Assembly (NCBI GenBank): GCA_023407175.1
Contig: JAEYMU010000012.1
Location: forward strand, 124,001 to 188,000
Reading direction: 5' to 3'
Length of the DNA stretch: 64,000 nt
Source of the DNA: Bacillota bacterium
GTDB taxonomy: Bacteria; Bacillota_A; Clostridia; Lachnospirales; Lachnospiraceae
The notes beneath the pieces are model-generated. The model saw only the letters and a program-made list of their open reading frames with translations, was not told the DNA's origin and made no database searches. Position 1 is the first letter of the stretch, and each line of letters starts with the position of its first letter. A program made the translations under genes and the position numbers. Below, piece after piece: positions 1 to 9,000 of this stretch.

Positions 1-286
1 ATATCTGGTAAAATACTGCTTCCTTCCACCAGGCCTTTTGAATTGGTGCGGTATCTGTCCTTGGGCTTTCCTGCTCGCTGTTCAAAAGCGTGAGCAAAGC
101 ATTTACAAATCCATCATCCAGTTGTCTTTTCAAAAGCTTTGGCAATACTTTTAATTTCAGATTACCAATGACAGGATTTGCAACAGCCTTTCTATCAATA
201 TTCATTTGCAGCAGTATTTTGTTTATAATGTCCCGCCCGATTGGATTTGCATAGACATCCTTGATCCGATTGTTTTCTGTCAGCAT
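1..286 (-). CDS. GH13 alpha-glucosidase/amylase family enzyme, N-terminal part only
   Basis: This gene starts at 284-286 (ATG, preceded by GGAGAG) and runs off the left edge, so only the first 95 codons are visible. The first ~83 residues form a helical N-terminal extension, and residues 85-95 read AWWKEAVFYQI, the usual opening strand of GH13 alpha-glucosidases and oligo-1,6-glucosidases. No catalytic residue is in view. It is the last visible gene of a sugar operon, 59 nt after the GPH symporter, so it probably hydrolyses alpha-glucosides taken up or released by the upstream products. The GH13 call rests on this single motif plus context. Confidence 0.7.
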   Translation of the reverse strand, partial: MLTENNRIKDVYANPIGRDIINKILLQMNIDRKAVANPVIGNLKLKVLPKLLKRQLDDGFVNALLTLLNSEQESPRTDTAPIQKAWWKEAVFYQI

Positions 287-345
287 AAAATCTCTCCAGT
301 TCTTTTTATACATGCTGCATTGCGTAAATATCACTTAATTCAGCA

Positions 346-1707
346 CTAGCTTTCTTTAATATCACCGCGTGCAGTCAGATCCGAAATGATCCGATCAAAC
401 ATCTGTTTATCAATCTTAAATTTTCTGCGGTAGATGATATAGCCAACCACGATAAAGAAAAGAGGTAAAATCAACATGGCCAGCTTCATAAGCAGCAATC
501 CGGAATCGGCTACATCGTTTGGGGTTTCAGCGGCATTAATCCCGGAAAGGATTAAGGTCACACCAACAATCCCATTTGCAATTGCGCCGCCGATTTTATT
601 AATAAACGGCTGTACAGAAAAGGTGATACTTTCATTACGATGGCCGAGCTTCCACTGTCCATACTCTACCGTATCCGTCAAAAACATCAGCATCAGTAAT
701 TGAATAAATGCCTGCCCTACAAATATAAAAATACCGGCGGCGCCTATAAAAATCATGTTCATTGGCGCAAGGAAGAAAATGGTATACCCTGTCACAACCA
801 AAACAGTGGCAAAAGCATATAGGGTTTTCCGGCTGAATCTCTTTGAAAACAGAGGAAAAACAACCAATGCCCCCAGCTGGGAGACTCCAAGAATTGCGGC
901 AAACACAGAGTACATTCCTTCATTTTTAAAAGCATATTTAAAGAAATAAACTCCAAAGCTCGTGGTAGTGCAATAGCCTATCATAAACAATGCCATTGAA
1001 ATCGCTGTAAATAATAGCTGATCATTCTTAAACAATATGCGAAACATTTCCTTTAAGGAGGTCGATTCCTGTTTTACGTGAATGCTCTTATCTTCTTTTA
1101 CTCCAAATACAGTAAAGCAAAGAAATGCCCAGGTAATTAAAACAACGGCGATTATCGCAATCTGCCAGGCCCTTTTGTCTCCCCCCAATGCATTTGTAAC
1201 AGGCAAAATGCCGACTACCACGGAAAACAATCCGATATTCGCGCAAATCCTGGCAAAGGATCCGGTTTTCTCACGTTCCTTCTGATCAAGGGTCAGGGAA
1301 GGAAGCATTGACCAATAAGCGATATCATTGGCCCCATAGGTTAAATCCCAGAGCAGGTAGATGATTACAAACAGGATCACATACCCTGCGCCCTTAAGTC
1401 CAAAATCAAAAAACAATAACGCTGTGAGAATTCCGCCTGCAATACCTCCAATTACAATCCAGGGTTTAAACTTTCCAAACCGGGTATGGGTATTGTCTAC
1501 CAAAAAACCCATAATCGGATCATTTACAGCATCAAAAATACGAAGAATCGTCAATGCCCCCGTCATCCACCACATAATAGAATCGGGCAGATTCAAAATA
1601 TCTGTCAGAAAATACAGCAGATATATGCTTACCATTGCATAGAGCATATCCCTTCCAATTGTACCGAGGCCAAAGGTATAACGATTATAATTTGTTTTCG
1701 TTTTCAC
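346..1707 (-). CDS. GPH-family sugar:cation symporter (MFS)
   Basis: A 453-residue, 12-helix transporter of the glycoside-pentoside-hexuronide:cation symporter family (MelB/XynP type). The family motifs are visible: an N-terminal YTFGLGTIGRDMLYA segment, the NDPIMG loop near residue 62, and RFGKFKPW in the helix 2-3 loop. The start is GTG at 1705-1707 behind a GGGGAGG site, and it overlaps the stop of the GH36 gene by four bases (GTGA), so translation is probably coupled. The flanking alpha-galactosidase and beta-glycosidase suggest import of galactosides or other oligosaccharides; the exact substrate cannot be read from sequence. Confidence 0.9.
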   Translation of the reverse strand: MKTKTNYNRYTFGLGTIGRDMLYAMVSIYLLYFLTDILNLPDSIMWWMTGALTILRIFDAVNDPIMGFLVDNTHTRFGKFKPWIVIGGIAGGILTALLFFDFGLKGAGYVILFVIIYLLWDLTYGANDIAYWSMLPSLTLDQKEREKTGSFARICANIGLFSVVVGILPVTNALGGDKRAWQIAIIAVVLITWAFLCFTVFGVKEDKSIHVKQESTSLKEMFRILFKNDQLLFTAISMALFMIGYCTTTSFGVYFFKYAFKNEGMYSVFAAILGVSQLGALVVFPLFSKRFSRKTLYAFATVLVVTGYTIFFLAPMNMIFIGAAGIFIFVGQAFIQLLMLMFLTDTVEYGQWKLGHRNESITFSVQPFINKIGGAIANGIVGVTLILSGINAAETPNDVADSGLLLMKLAMLILPLFFIVVGYIIYRRKFKIDKQMFDRIISDLTARGDIKES

Positions 1708-4043
1708 AGCTCATCCTCCCCATTATTCTTCTCCGTAATATACAAATTTGACCCAAAATCACCAAGCATTCGTACCTTTTTGTGGTAACCCGTGCCAATG
1801 AACTGTTCACATAACGGAATACCTGCTTCCAGAGCCTGATCGGAGCAGGTATAGGTTTCCACACAATCCCTCAGGCTGTAATGGCGATTCGCCATACGCA
1901 TAAGCATACCGTCCGGATTTAATTCCACCGGCAGGATGTGTTTGGTCAAGCCCCCAAAGCGTTCGATGTAAAGTCTTTGCGGCCGTGTTCTGATGGTATA
2001 CATTCCCTTTTTCAGGCCCGTTACCTTCAGCCGGTCACTGCTTTCCGCAGCAGCAGCCATTGTCTGAAAAAATCCGGTCAAAGCTGTTTCCCTATCTTCG
2101 CCCACCGTTTCCCAGATGACTTTATTCTCTTTATAGGATTTGATTCTATAGAACCTTCCGTACTGAAAGCTCCTGCGATACTGCTTGTAAAATGCAATTT
2201 GATCTGCAATATCTTTTCTTTGCTCCGGTGTCAGATATTTTAAGTCAAGTTCATAGCCAAGACACCCAAAGCATGCCACGTGAAAACGGGTAGCAAGGGG
2301 TGTTTCCCTTAAGGTTTGCTGATGCGGAGAGCCGGTAACATGTGCACCCATTGTGGACAGCGGATAAAAATAGGACAAGCCCGTCTGAATTTTTAACCGT
2401 TCTATCGGATCCGTATCATCAGAACTCCAAATCTGCGGACCAAAGCACAGCATTCCTAAATCAAACCTGTTTCCGCCGCTGGAACAGCTTTCCAGCAAGA
2501 TATGGGGCCGTGGCTCAAAAATACGGGTCAGCACCTCATAGAGCCCTATGATATAGCGGTGATAGAACTCTCCCTGGTTTTGCAGGACAGAAGAAAATGC
2601 TTCTGCAATATGCCGATTCATATCCCATTTCACATAGCTGATCTCTGCTTCATCCAGAATGGCGGTAACCTGTTCTACAATAAAATCCCGAACAGCTTTC
2701 TGACACAGATCCAGTACCAGCTGATTTCTTCCTAAAACCGCCTTGCGGCCCGGAAGCTTCACCGCATATTCCGGATGGGTTCGATACAGCTCACTATCCT
2801 CGTTCACCATTTCAGGCTCAAGCCACAAGCCAAAGCTTAAGCCGAGTTTTTTTATTTTACCTGCAAAGGCTTTCAGTCCCCGGGGTAATTTTCTGGAGTT
2901 TACCGTATAGTCACCAAGTCCCGCTTTATCATTATTACGCTCACCAAACCAGCCATCATCAAGTACAAATAATTCAACCCCCAGTTCTTTCGCCTCCCTG
3001 GCAAGCCGCATTAATTTTCCTTCATTAAAATCAAAAAAATGAGCCTCCCAATTATTCAGCAGCACCGGTCTTTCCTTCTTCTTAAAGTCCCCTCTTACAA
3101 TATGCTCATTAATAAAGTCGTGCATATGATGGCTTATGGCATTCAGCCCCCGGTTACTATAGCTCATCACACATTCAGGGGCTTCAAACTTCTCTCCCTG
3201 TGATAGGTTCCATTCAAAGCAATGCGGATTTATTCCCATACTGACACGGACATAATCCCGGTCACTTTTCTCTGCTATACTGTAATGGTTACCGCTGTAA
3301 ATCATATTGAAGGCATATACTGTCCCATAGCTTTCATTTGCGTCAGCTTCCGCTAATAGGTATGCAGGATTATGGCGATTACTGCTGGCTCCTGTGGTTG
3401 ATGAATTTACAGTTATTCCATAAGTAACAGGACGCTTATGTAAATTCGCTTCTTTAATCCAGGAGCCATCCAGGGTATATATTTGAAAGCCTTCATCCGG
3501 TATATCCAGTGACATACTCATGATGCGCCTGATTGTAAGCGGTGTATTTGTTTCATTCCTGACAACGGCTCTTCTTGTTATTACATCTGTTTGCTCGTAA
3601 ATGCAGTAATATAAATCAATAAAAACAGAAAATGTCTTGTCCTTTAAGGTGATTACTAAAGTCTGATTTCCTCCATACGCGGTTGGCAGGGTGTCCATAG
3701 GAACACTGCCCTCCAGCACATCATGGCTGTCGTATATGAAATCGGTAACAAAGCTGCCCTCCGGCATTTTGAATTCCGTCGGACTTTGACGATAATCTCC
3801 CCGCCCATTGTCCGACCATTCCAGGCACATACTGTCAAGGGCATATACATTATCCTCCTGATTGTATAAAACGCTGCTGCCTACCTGAATGGACCGTTTT
3901 TGTGCTAAAATATCAGGCCGATCCCTTTCACTTAATAAATTTCCATAATAAATATGCTCTAAATGACCATACTTCGTCTTCTTAAGCAAATATGTGGTAT
4001 GCTCTGTATCTAATCGAAAGGCTGCGTCCTTAATTGTAATCAA
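1704..4043 (-). CDS. GH36 alpha-galactosidase
   Basis: A 779-residue cytoplasmic alpha-galactosidase (no signal peptide) that removes terminal alpha-1,6-galactose from melibiose or raffinose-type sugars. It has the full GH36 architecture: an N-terminal beta-supersandwich, then the barrel with LDDGWFGERN near 361-370. The nucleophile Asp474 lies in KWDMNRH and the acid/base Asp542 in WSSDDTDP. The CESCSSGG-type substrate loop is present as LLESCSSGGNRFD near 517-528. The start is TTG at 4041-4043 behind GGGGAG. It follows the GH1 gene by 15 nt and overlaps the transporter start, so it sits within one operon. Confidence 0.93.
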   Translation of the reverse strand: MITIKDAAFRLDTEHTTYLLKKTKYGHLEHIYYGNLLSERDRPDILAQKRSIQVGSSVLYNQEDNVYALDSMCLEWSDNGRGDYRQSPTEFKMPEGSFVTDFIYDSHDVLEGSVPMDTLPTAYGGNQTLVITLKDKTFSVFIDLYYCIYEQTDVITRRAVVRNETNTPLTIRRIMSMSLDIPDEGFQIYTLDGSWIKEANLHKRPVTYGITVNSSTTGASSNRHNPAYLLAEADANESYGTVYAFNMIYSGNHYSIAEKSDRDYVRVSMGINPHCFEWNLSQGEKFEAPECVMSYSNRGLNAISHHMHDFINEHIVRGDFKKKERPVLLNNWEAHFFDFNEGKLMRLAREAKELGVELFVLDDGWFGERNNDKAGLGDYTVNSRKLPRGLKAFAGKIKKLGLSFGLWLEPEMVNEDSELYRTHPEYAVKLPGRKAVLGRNQLVLDLCQKAVRDFIVEQVTAILDEAEISYVKWDMNRHIAEAFSSVLQNQGEFYHRYIIGLYEVLTRIFEPRPHILLESCSSGGNRFDLGMLCFGPQIWSSDDTDPIERLKIQTGLSYFYPLSTMGAHVTGSPHQQTLRETPLATRFHVACFGCLGYELDLKYLTPEQRKDIADQIAFYKQYRRSFQYGRFYRIKSYKENKVIWETVGEDRETALTGFFQTMAAAAESSDRLKVTGLKKGMYTIRTRPQRLYIERFGGLTKHILPVELNPDGMLMRMANRHYSLRDCVETYTCSDQALEAGIPLCEQFIGTGYHKKVRMLGDFGSNLYITEKNNGEDEL

Positions 4044-4058
4044 AGCATTCTCCCCTTG

Positions 4059-5342
4059 TCATTCGTGATATTTTTGAGGCTCTACATATTGTTCATACAG
4101 CTCATGTGATACACCATTTTGTTCTATGATCCGGGTATAAAATTCTCCCGCCCTTTTCATGGTCCGTTCCTCTGTTTCATAATTAACATGAACCAGGCCA
4201 AAACGTGCACTTTCCCCTTCAATCCATTCAAAATTATCACAAAAACACCAGTGATAATATCGTGATATAGGTAAATCCGATTCCGTTATTACTTTTAAGT
4301 GTTCATATATGTATCTGCATCGAAATGAGTCTTGATTATCACAGGTTCCATTCTCTGTAATATAAATGGGGCGTTCCAAAATCCGATATATTTTTTCCGC
4401 ACACCGAAGCAGTCCTTCGGGATAAATCTCCCATCCCAAATCATTCTTTGGTGCAGCCTGCTTCGTCCCATCGCCAAAGCCCGATACCGTTGTCCGGGTG
4501 TAATAATTAATTGCAATAAAATCAATATATTCACCCTGTAAAAGCTCTTTATCCCTTTTTAACGGCCATTTAAATCTGCCCGTAAGCATCGCTTCGGTAA
4601 CAGCTCCTTGAAACAACCGTTCCAGCAGCCTTGCACAGATACAGTGCCAGATATTCCTTGGATTTTGCGGATCAAATACACGTACATGATTTGCAAAGCT
4701 CACCTTGGTGTCCTGGAAGCCCATCCTTCGGCGCATACTGTGAATGAGCCGGTATGCATTTATATGGCAGAGTGCCATATGAGACATCACGGAGAATGCC
4801 TTCCAAACCGATTTTTCTCCCGGAGGCCATTCGCCGAAATAATAGGAATTCGTGGCGTATACATTCGGTTCGTTAATCGTTATGTATTCTGAAACAATAT
4901 CCCCATAAGCTTCGATTACCAAAGCCACAAAGTCGAGGTAATAATGCAAATTCTCTTTCTTTGTAAAGCCGCCCTTTTGCTCAAACCACATTGGATTTGT
5001 AAAGTGATGTATCGTGAGCAGAACAGAAATTTCTTTCTCCTTTAGATAAATCAATTCCTTTCTATAATGCGCAATCGCAGCTTCATCAACCTCGCCTTCC
5101 CCTGGACAGATTCTCGCCCACTCAATACCCATCCGGTAATGACTTAGCTTCATCTCTGCCATCAGATCTGCGTCCTGTTTCCATAAATAATAGTGATTTG
5201 TAGCATGCGCCGGATCAGAATGATCTTTTATTTTCCCCTTATGATACCAGTCATTCCAATTATGTCCGCACTCGCCGCCTTCGATCTGCGTTGCCGCAGC
5301 CGCTACTCCTAATGAAAAATGATCTTTGAATTTTAACTCCAT
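4059..5342 (-). CDS. GH1 beta-glycosidase
   Basis: A 427-residue GH1 enzyme (beta-glucosidase / beta-galactosidase / 6-phospho class not separable here). The catalytic acid/base Glu158 lies in TINEPN and the nucleophile Glu330 in ITENGT. The N-terminal FSLGVAAAATQIEGG segment is typical of the family. I chose the internal ATG at 5340-5342 because GGAGG lies 5 nt upstream; a longer in-frame start at 5381 has no ribosome site and would place coding sequence over a palindrome. This is the first gene of the sugar operon. At ~427 residues it is slightly shorter than the usual 440-470. Confidence 0.9.
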   Translation of the reverse strand: MELKFKDHFSLGVAAAATQIEGGECGHNWNDWYHKGKIKDHSDPAHATNHYYLWKQDADLMAEMKLSHYRMGIEWARICPGEGEVDEAAIAHYRKELIYLKEKEISVLLTIHHFTNPMWFEQKGGFTKKENLHYYLDFVALVIEAYGDIVSEYITINEPNVYATNSYYFGEWPPGEKSVWKAFSVMSHMALCHINAYRLIHSMRRRMGFQDTKVSFANHVRVFDPQNPRNIWHCICARLLERLFQGAVTEAMLTGRFKWPLKRDKELLQGEYIDFIAINYYTRTTVSGFGDGTKQAAPKNDLGWEIYPEGLLRCAEKIYRILERPIYITENGTCDNQDSFRCRYIYEHLKVITESDLPISRYYHWCFCDNFEWIEGESARFGLVHVNYETEERTMKRAGEFYTRIIEQNGVSHELYEQYVEPQKYHE

Positions 5343-5360
5343 CGCATCCTCCATTTCATT

Positions 5361-5396
5361 GCATGCTGTTATTGGCCTCATAAATTAACAGCATGC
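5361..5396. promoter_or_regulatory. Perfect 11-bp inverted repeat ahead of the GH1 gene
   Basis: The arms GCATGCTGTTA and TAACAGCATGC match perfectly around a 14-bp spacer, 18 bp before the chosen GH1 start codon. The position lies between the candidate promoter and the ribosome-binding site, so it could be a repressor site or a leader hairpin for the sugar operon. Function is inferred from position only. Confidence 0.45.
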
Positions 5397-5431
5397 ATAG
5401 CAGCATTCAATACAAAACTCCTGTTAAAATT

Positions 5432-5460
5432 ATATTAATACAACAGGCATATTCTGTCAA
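5432..5460 (-). promoter_or_regulatory. Candidate sigma-A promoter of the sugar operon
   Basis: On the minus strand TTGACA (5455-5460) is followed after 17 bp by TAATAT (5432-5437). A second inverted repeat, CCTGTT/AACAGG (5420-5425 and 5442-5447), brackets the -10 box and could be an operator. Confidence 0.5.
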
Positions 5461-5522
5461 ACAGTACAAATAGATCTCCGGCATTATTAATTCTTTAAAA
5501 CTTTGTATTTCGAGGATAGGTC

Positions 5523-5565
5523 AAATAAAAAATCTGGTCATGGAGTAACACACATGACCAGATTT
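5523..5565 (-). terminator. Rho-independent terminator after the small membrane protein gene
   Basis: A perfect 13-bp stem (arms 5530-5542 and 5553-5565, core ATCTGGTCATG) with a 10-nt loop. Read on the minus strand it is followed by TTTTTTATTTG. It lies 37 bp past the stop of the gene at 5603 and separates that unit from the sugar operon. Confidence 0.85.
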
Positions 5566-5602
5566 GTATATTATCATGATAGAAAATCATTTCCGCGAAA
5601 TC

Positions 5603-6046
5603 TTAGCTTTTTGCTCGTAACCTGCGTATAGCAAATCGCAATAGCATAACAAAAATCCAAACACAAACCTCCAGAAATAGAACCAATATTGTCATGGTTT
5701 CGGCTGTAGGAGAACCCAGATAAGCGAACTGCGGGTCCCAATAGTTAATACTGTACAAGCCTTCCGGGCAGTATAGATTCACCAGCAGATAATAGATCGG
5801 GATTGTAACAATCCAGTATAACACATTAGGAACAAACCAATAAAAACCCGCAAAACTAATGATTGCAGTTGTCATAATTATAATCGCATTAGATAGTGTC
5901 GTATCCTGAGGATCCGGAAATAAGATAACCGGTACGAATATATACTGTACTGCATAAAGTAACAGCTGAAACAAAAATGCAATACTAATTCGTTTTGCGA
6001 TTTTTATCCATGCAATTCTTTTATTATCCTTAGATACTATTTCCAT
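5603..6046 (-). CDS. Small integral membrane protein, unknown function
   Basis: A 147-residue protein with no family I recognise. Four hydrophobic segments are visible at about residues 17-42, 52-72, 77-92 and 118-138, with a basic cytoplasmic N-terminus and a very basic C-terminal tail (RFAIRRLRAKS). The start at 6044-6046 is favoured because GGAG lies 5 nt upstream; an upstream ATG at 6073 has no such site. It begins 46 bp after the stop of the giant secreted VWA-lipase protein, on the same strand and before a strong terminator. The two are therefore probably co-transcribed, which hints at a helper or anchoring role; that is speculation. Confidence 0.6.
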   Translation of the reverse strand: MEIVSKDNKRIAWIKIAKRISIAFLFQLLLYAVQYIFVPVILFPDPQDTTLSNAIIIMTTAIISFAGFYWFVPNVLYWIVTIPIYYLLVNLYCPEGLYSINYWDPQFAYLGSPTAETMTILVLFLEVCVWIFVMLLRFAIRRLRAKS

Positions 6047-6092
6047 CACATCTCCATTCTGTGCTGACACCACGATATACTAGGAACCTATA

Positions 6093-9000
6093 TTACGGCA
6101 GCGCCTGAAAGTTATTCCGGGCAATTAGATAATAGCTTTCCTGGCAGTGAGGGCTTGCCATTCCGCCAACAACTAATTTACCGCTCGAAAATACGAAGCT
6201 GGTTTTGGCAGAGGCATATTTTCCATTTACATCAAAGCCAAGTGTCGGTCCAACACCACAAGTCATATTCGCAAGAACCTGCATTAAAAATGCCGGCATG
6301 TATCTGACTAATACGTTTTTTAATAATCCATCTTCCACATATGCATATGCGTATTGGTCAAGCCCCTGGTCCTTAAGTTCCTGGTTCACTTTAACCAGTT
6401 CAGCATTTGCTCCGCTAAGAGTTGTATGATATTTATTGTGAGGATTAACTACACCGTCACTGGACATATCATATTTATAGATCTGTTCTCTATTTGATGC
6501 AACTTTACTGAAAGCACTTAACGTTCTGCTGGTTCCGCCATCATCATTATAGTCTTTGCCAACCAGCCACTCAAAGGTGCCTACCTTGTCTGTAAACGGA
6601 TTGGAATCCTCATAGAATTCTGCAATACTGATTGAATATGTTTTTCCATACTTGTCAAAGCCCCAGCTTTTTAATGGCAGCTGTGGGATAATATCATCAC
6701 TGTTTACAACATTAAAAATTGTCTTATAAGAAGAAGCATTCACATTCGTGGTGTTATTAGGTGTAGCAAAGGTATAAACATAGGTTTCATAATTGCTTTT
6801 GTTCTCATAAAGAGAGCCAAGGATATTAGCGACTGCTGCTCCCCGGGAATGCCCCATAATATACATTACCTTCTCGGCACCCGTATTTACGTAATTATTG
6901 ATATAGCTTTGAATATAATCATATATCCTATTTGCCGTAACGTCAAATCCCTTATGATTGGTCTTATTACGCCAGTATGGATTATTTCTGTCCCAATACC
7001 CATCCGTATCGGCACCTACATCGAAATTACTGGACCATTCCTCAATCGTTCCATTCGTACCTCTGACTGCCGTCACAATGATATCCTTCTTCTCACCTTT
7101 GTATTCAACCAGCCTGTGTCCAATGATAACCTCTGAAATATCATCATCTGTGAAATCGGAAGAGAGGGAATAATCCCTGATATCATCCAAACCATACAGC
7201 TCAAAGATATCTGTGATTTCACCGGAGCCCGTCGCACCGGTAGTAATATTCATATTTCCATGGTAAGCTGCGGTTGCATAAACAGAAGCCAGTACACTTA
7301 AATCCTTATGGTAGGTAGTATTACTCATGGTAAAGAAATCAGAATAATCCACTTTAAATTCTATATTAATACCTGATTCATAATATCCGACCATCCTGCC
7401 GGAAAATGAATTTGCATCAATACTGCCATTATCGCGCTTAACCAGATCCCTGCTGTCGCTGTCATCCAAACCGTCATAGTCTGTATCCGTATGAACCGGA
7501 TTAGATACATAATTATATAAGCTGACACTGGTTTTCCCTGTATAATACTGTTCGGGGATGTCGTAGGCTTTTAGCAGCGTTTTAACATACCAGCTTAAAT
7601 CCTTCTCTTCTTTTGTCCCCAGTTCATTGTAATCACTGACTCTGTCACCATCCGTATCAACATAATTCGTTGGCAGAACCACATCAGCCAGTTTAATATA
7701 TTGGTAATCACTTAATAAAACCCATGTTCCGTCATTTACGTCCTCGCCTATTTTATCAGCTAATTTCAATAATTCTTTACTAAAATCGCCATAAATATCA
7801 GCAAAGATTCCGCCTGTAGTTTCAAATAGTGTCGTGTATAAGCTTTTATAAGTGGTAGGCGCTATAACCGAAGTGTTAATATTCTTTGCTTTTAACATTT
7901 CCGCCATTTTATCCAAGGAAGCAATTCCATATTGATTATTGACTTTATAATCCGCATCGGTTACCAGGATGACAAACTTATTTACATTGCTGCGATAATC
8001 CAGGTTATTTGCCATTGCCAACCCATCAATTGCCGTCTCCGGTCTGTCACCGCCGCCGGTTATGTATAAGCCTGCTATATTGCTTTTATATGTTTCAACA
8101 TTTGAAAACCAATTTGAAGTACCATTTTTTATTAATCTGGTACTATCCAAACCATCCGCTGTTATATCCTTATAATCTATGAGTGAAAAATTCACCTGTA
8201 CATTATATTCCGTTGTCAGACGGTCTACAAATTGTGATATATTATTCCTAACATTGGAAATCGCACTATACATGGACCCCGTTGTATCAATTACAAAGGT
8301 AATATCAGCCTGTCCCTTTGTGGAATCAAGTAAAGACTCCTCCGGCACCATATTAAGTGTTTCATCGGATGCTATGAAAGAATTCTCATTTGATACATCA
8401 TTCTCTGTAGAATTATAATATTCCTCATACCACTCTTCGGGAACTATATTCGCATTTGGGTCTACATCTAATATTGTCATATCTTCTTTCAGCGTGGAAT
8501 AAGAATCAGTCTCATAACTTTCCAATTCTTCTAAAGGATTAATCCCCAGACTGTTTAAAAATTCTTCAATATTAAGTACAAAATAGGTACCTCCACCGGA
8601 TATATTGGTATACAAAGAGTGATTTTCCTTGTCGACCGATGTATCCAACGGAATGAAATCATCATCGGCATACTGACAAATAACTAAAGTATCCAAATGA
8701 TCCTCTGTATAATATGTCAGAAGATTACTGTAATCAAACCCGAGAAATAAATCTGTCTCTGCGGTATAGGAGGATTCGATATTGATTGGTTCACCAAGGA
8801 TTGCCCGGTTTTCCTGCAAAGCTTCATTATTACTCTGTTCCACAGAAGCACATTTATCAATTACATTAGAAACTGCTCCATTCATAAAAGGATTTAATAA
8901 ATTAGAATCAGCTTTTAAAATATCTTCAATTCTGTCTTCACTTAATACCTGTTGTATTTTACGATTACTGTCAAGAGTAATATCATCAGAGTATGCTGTC

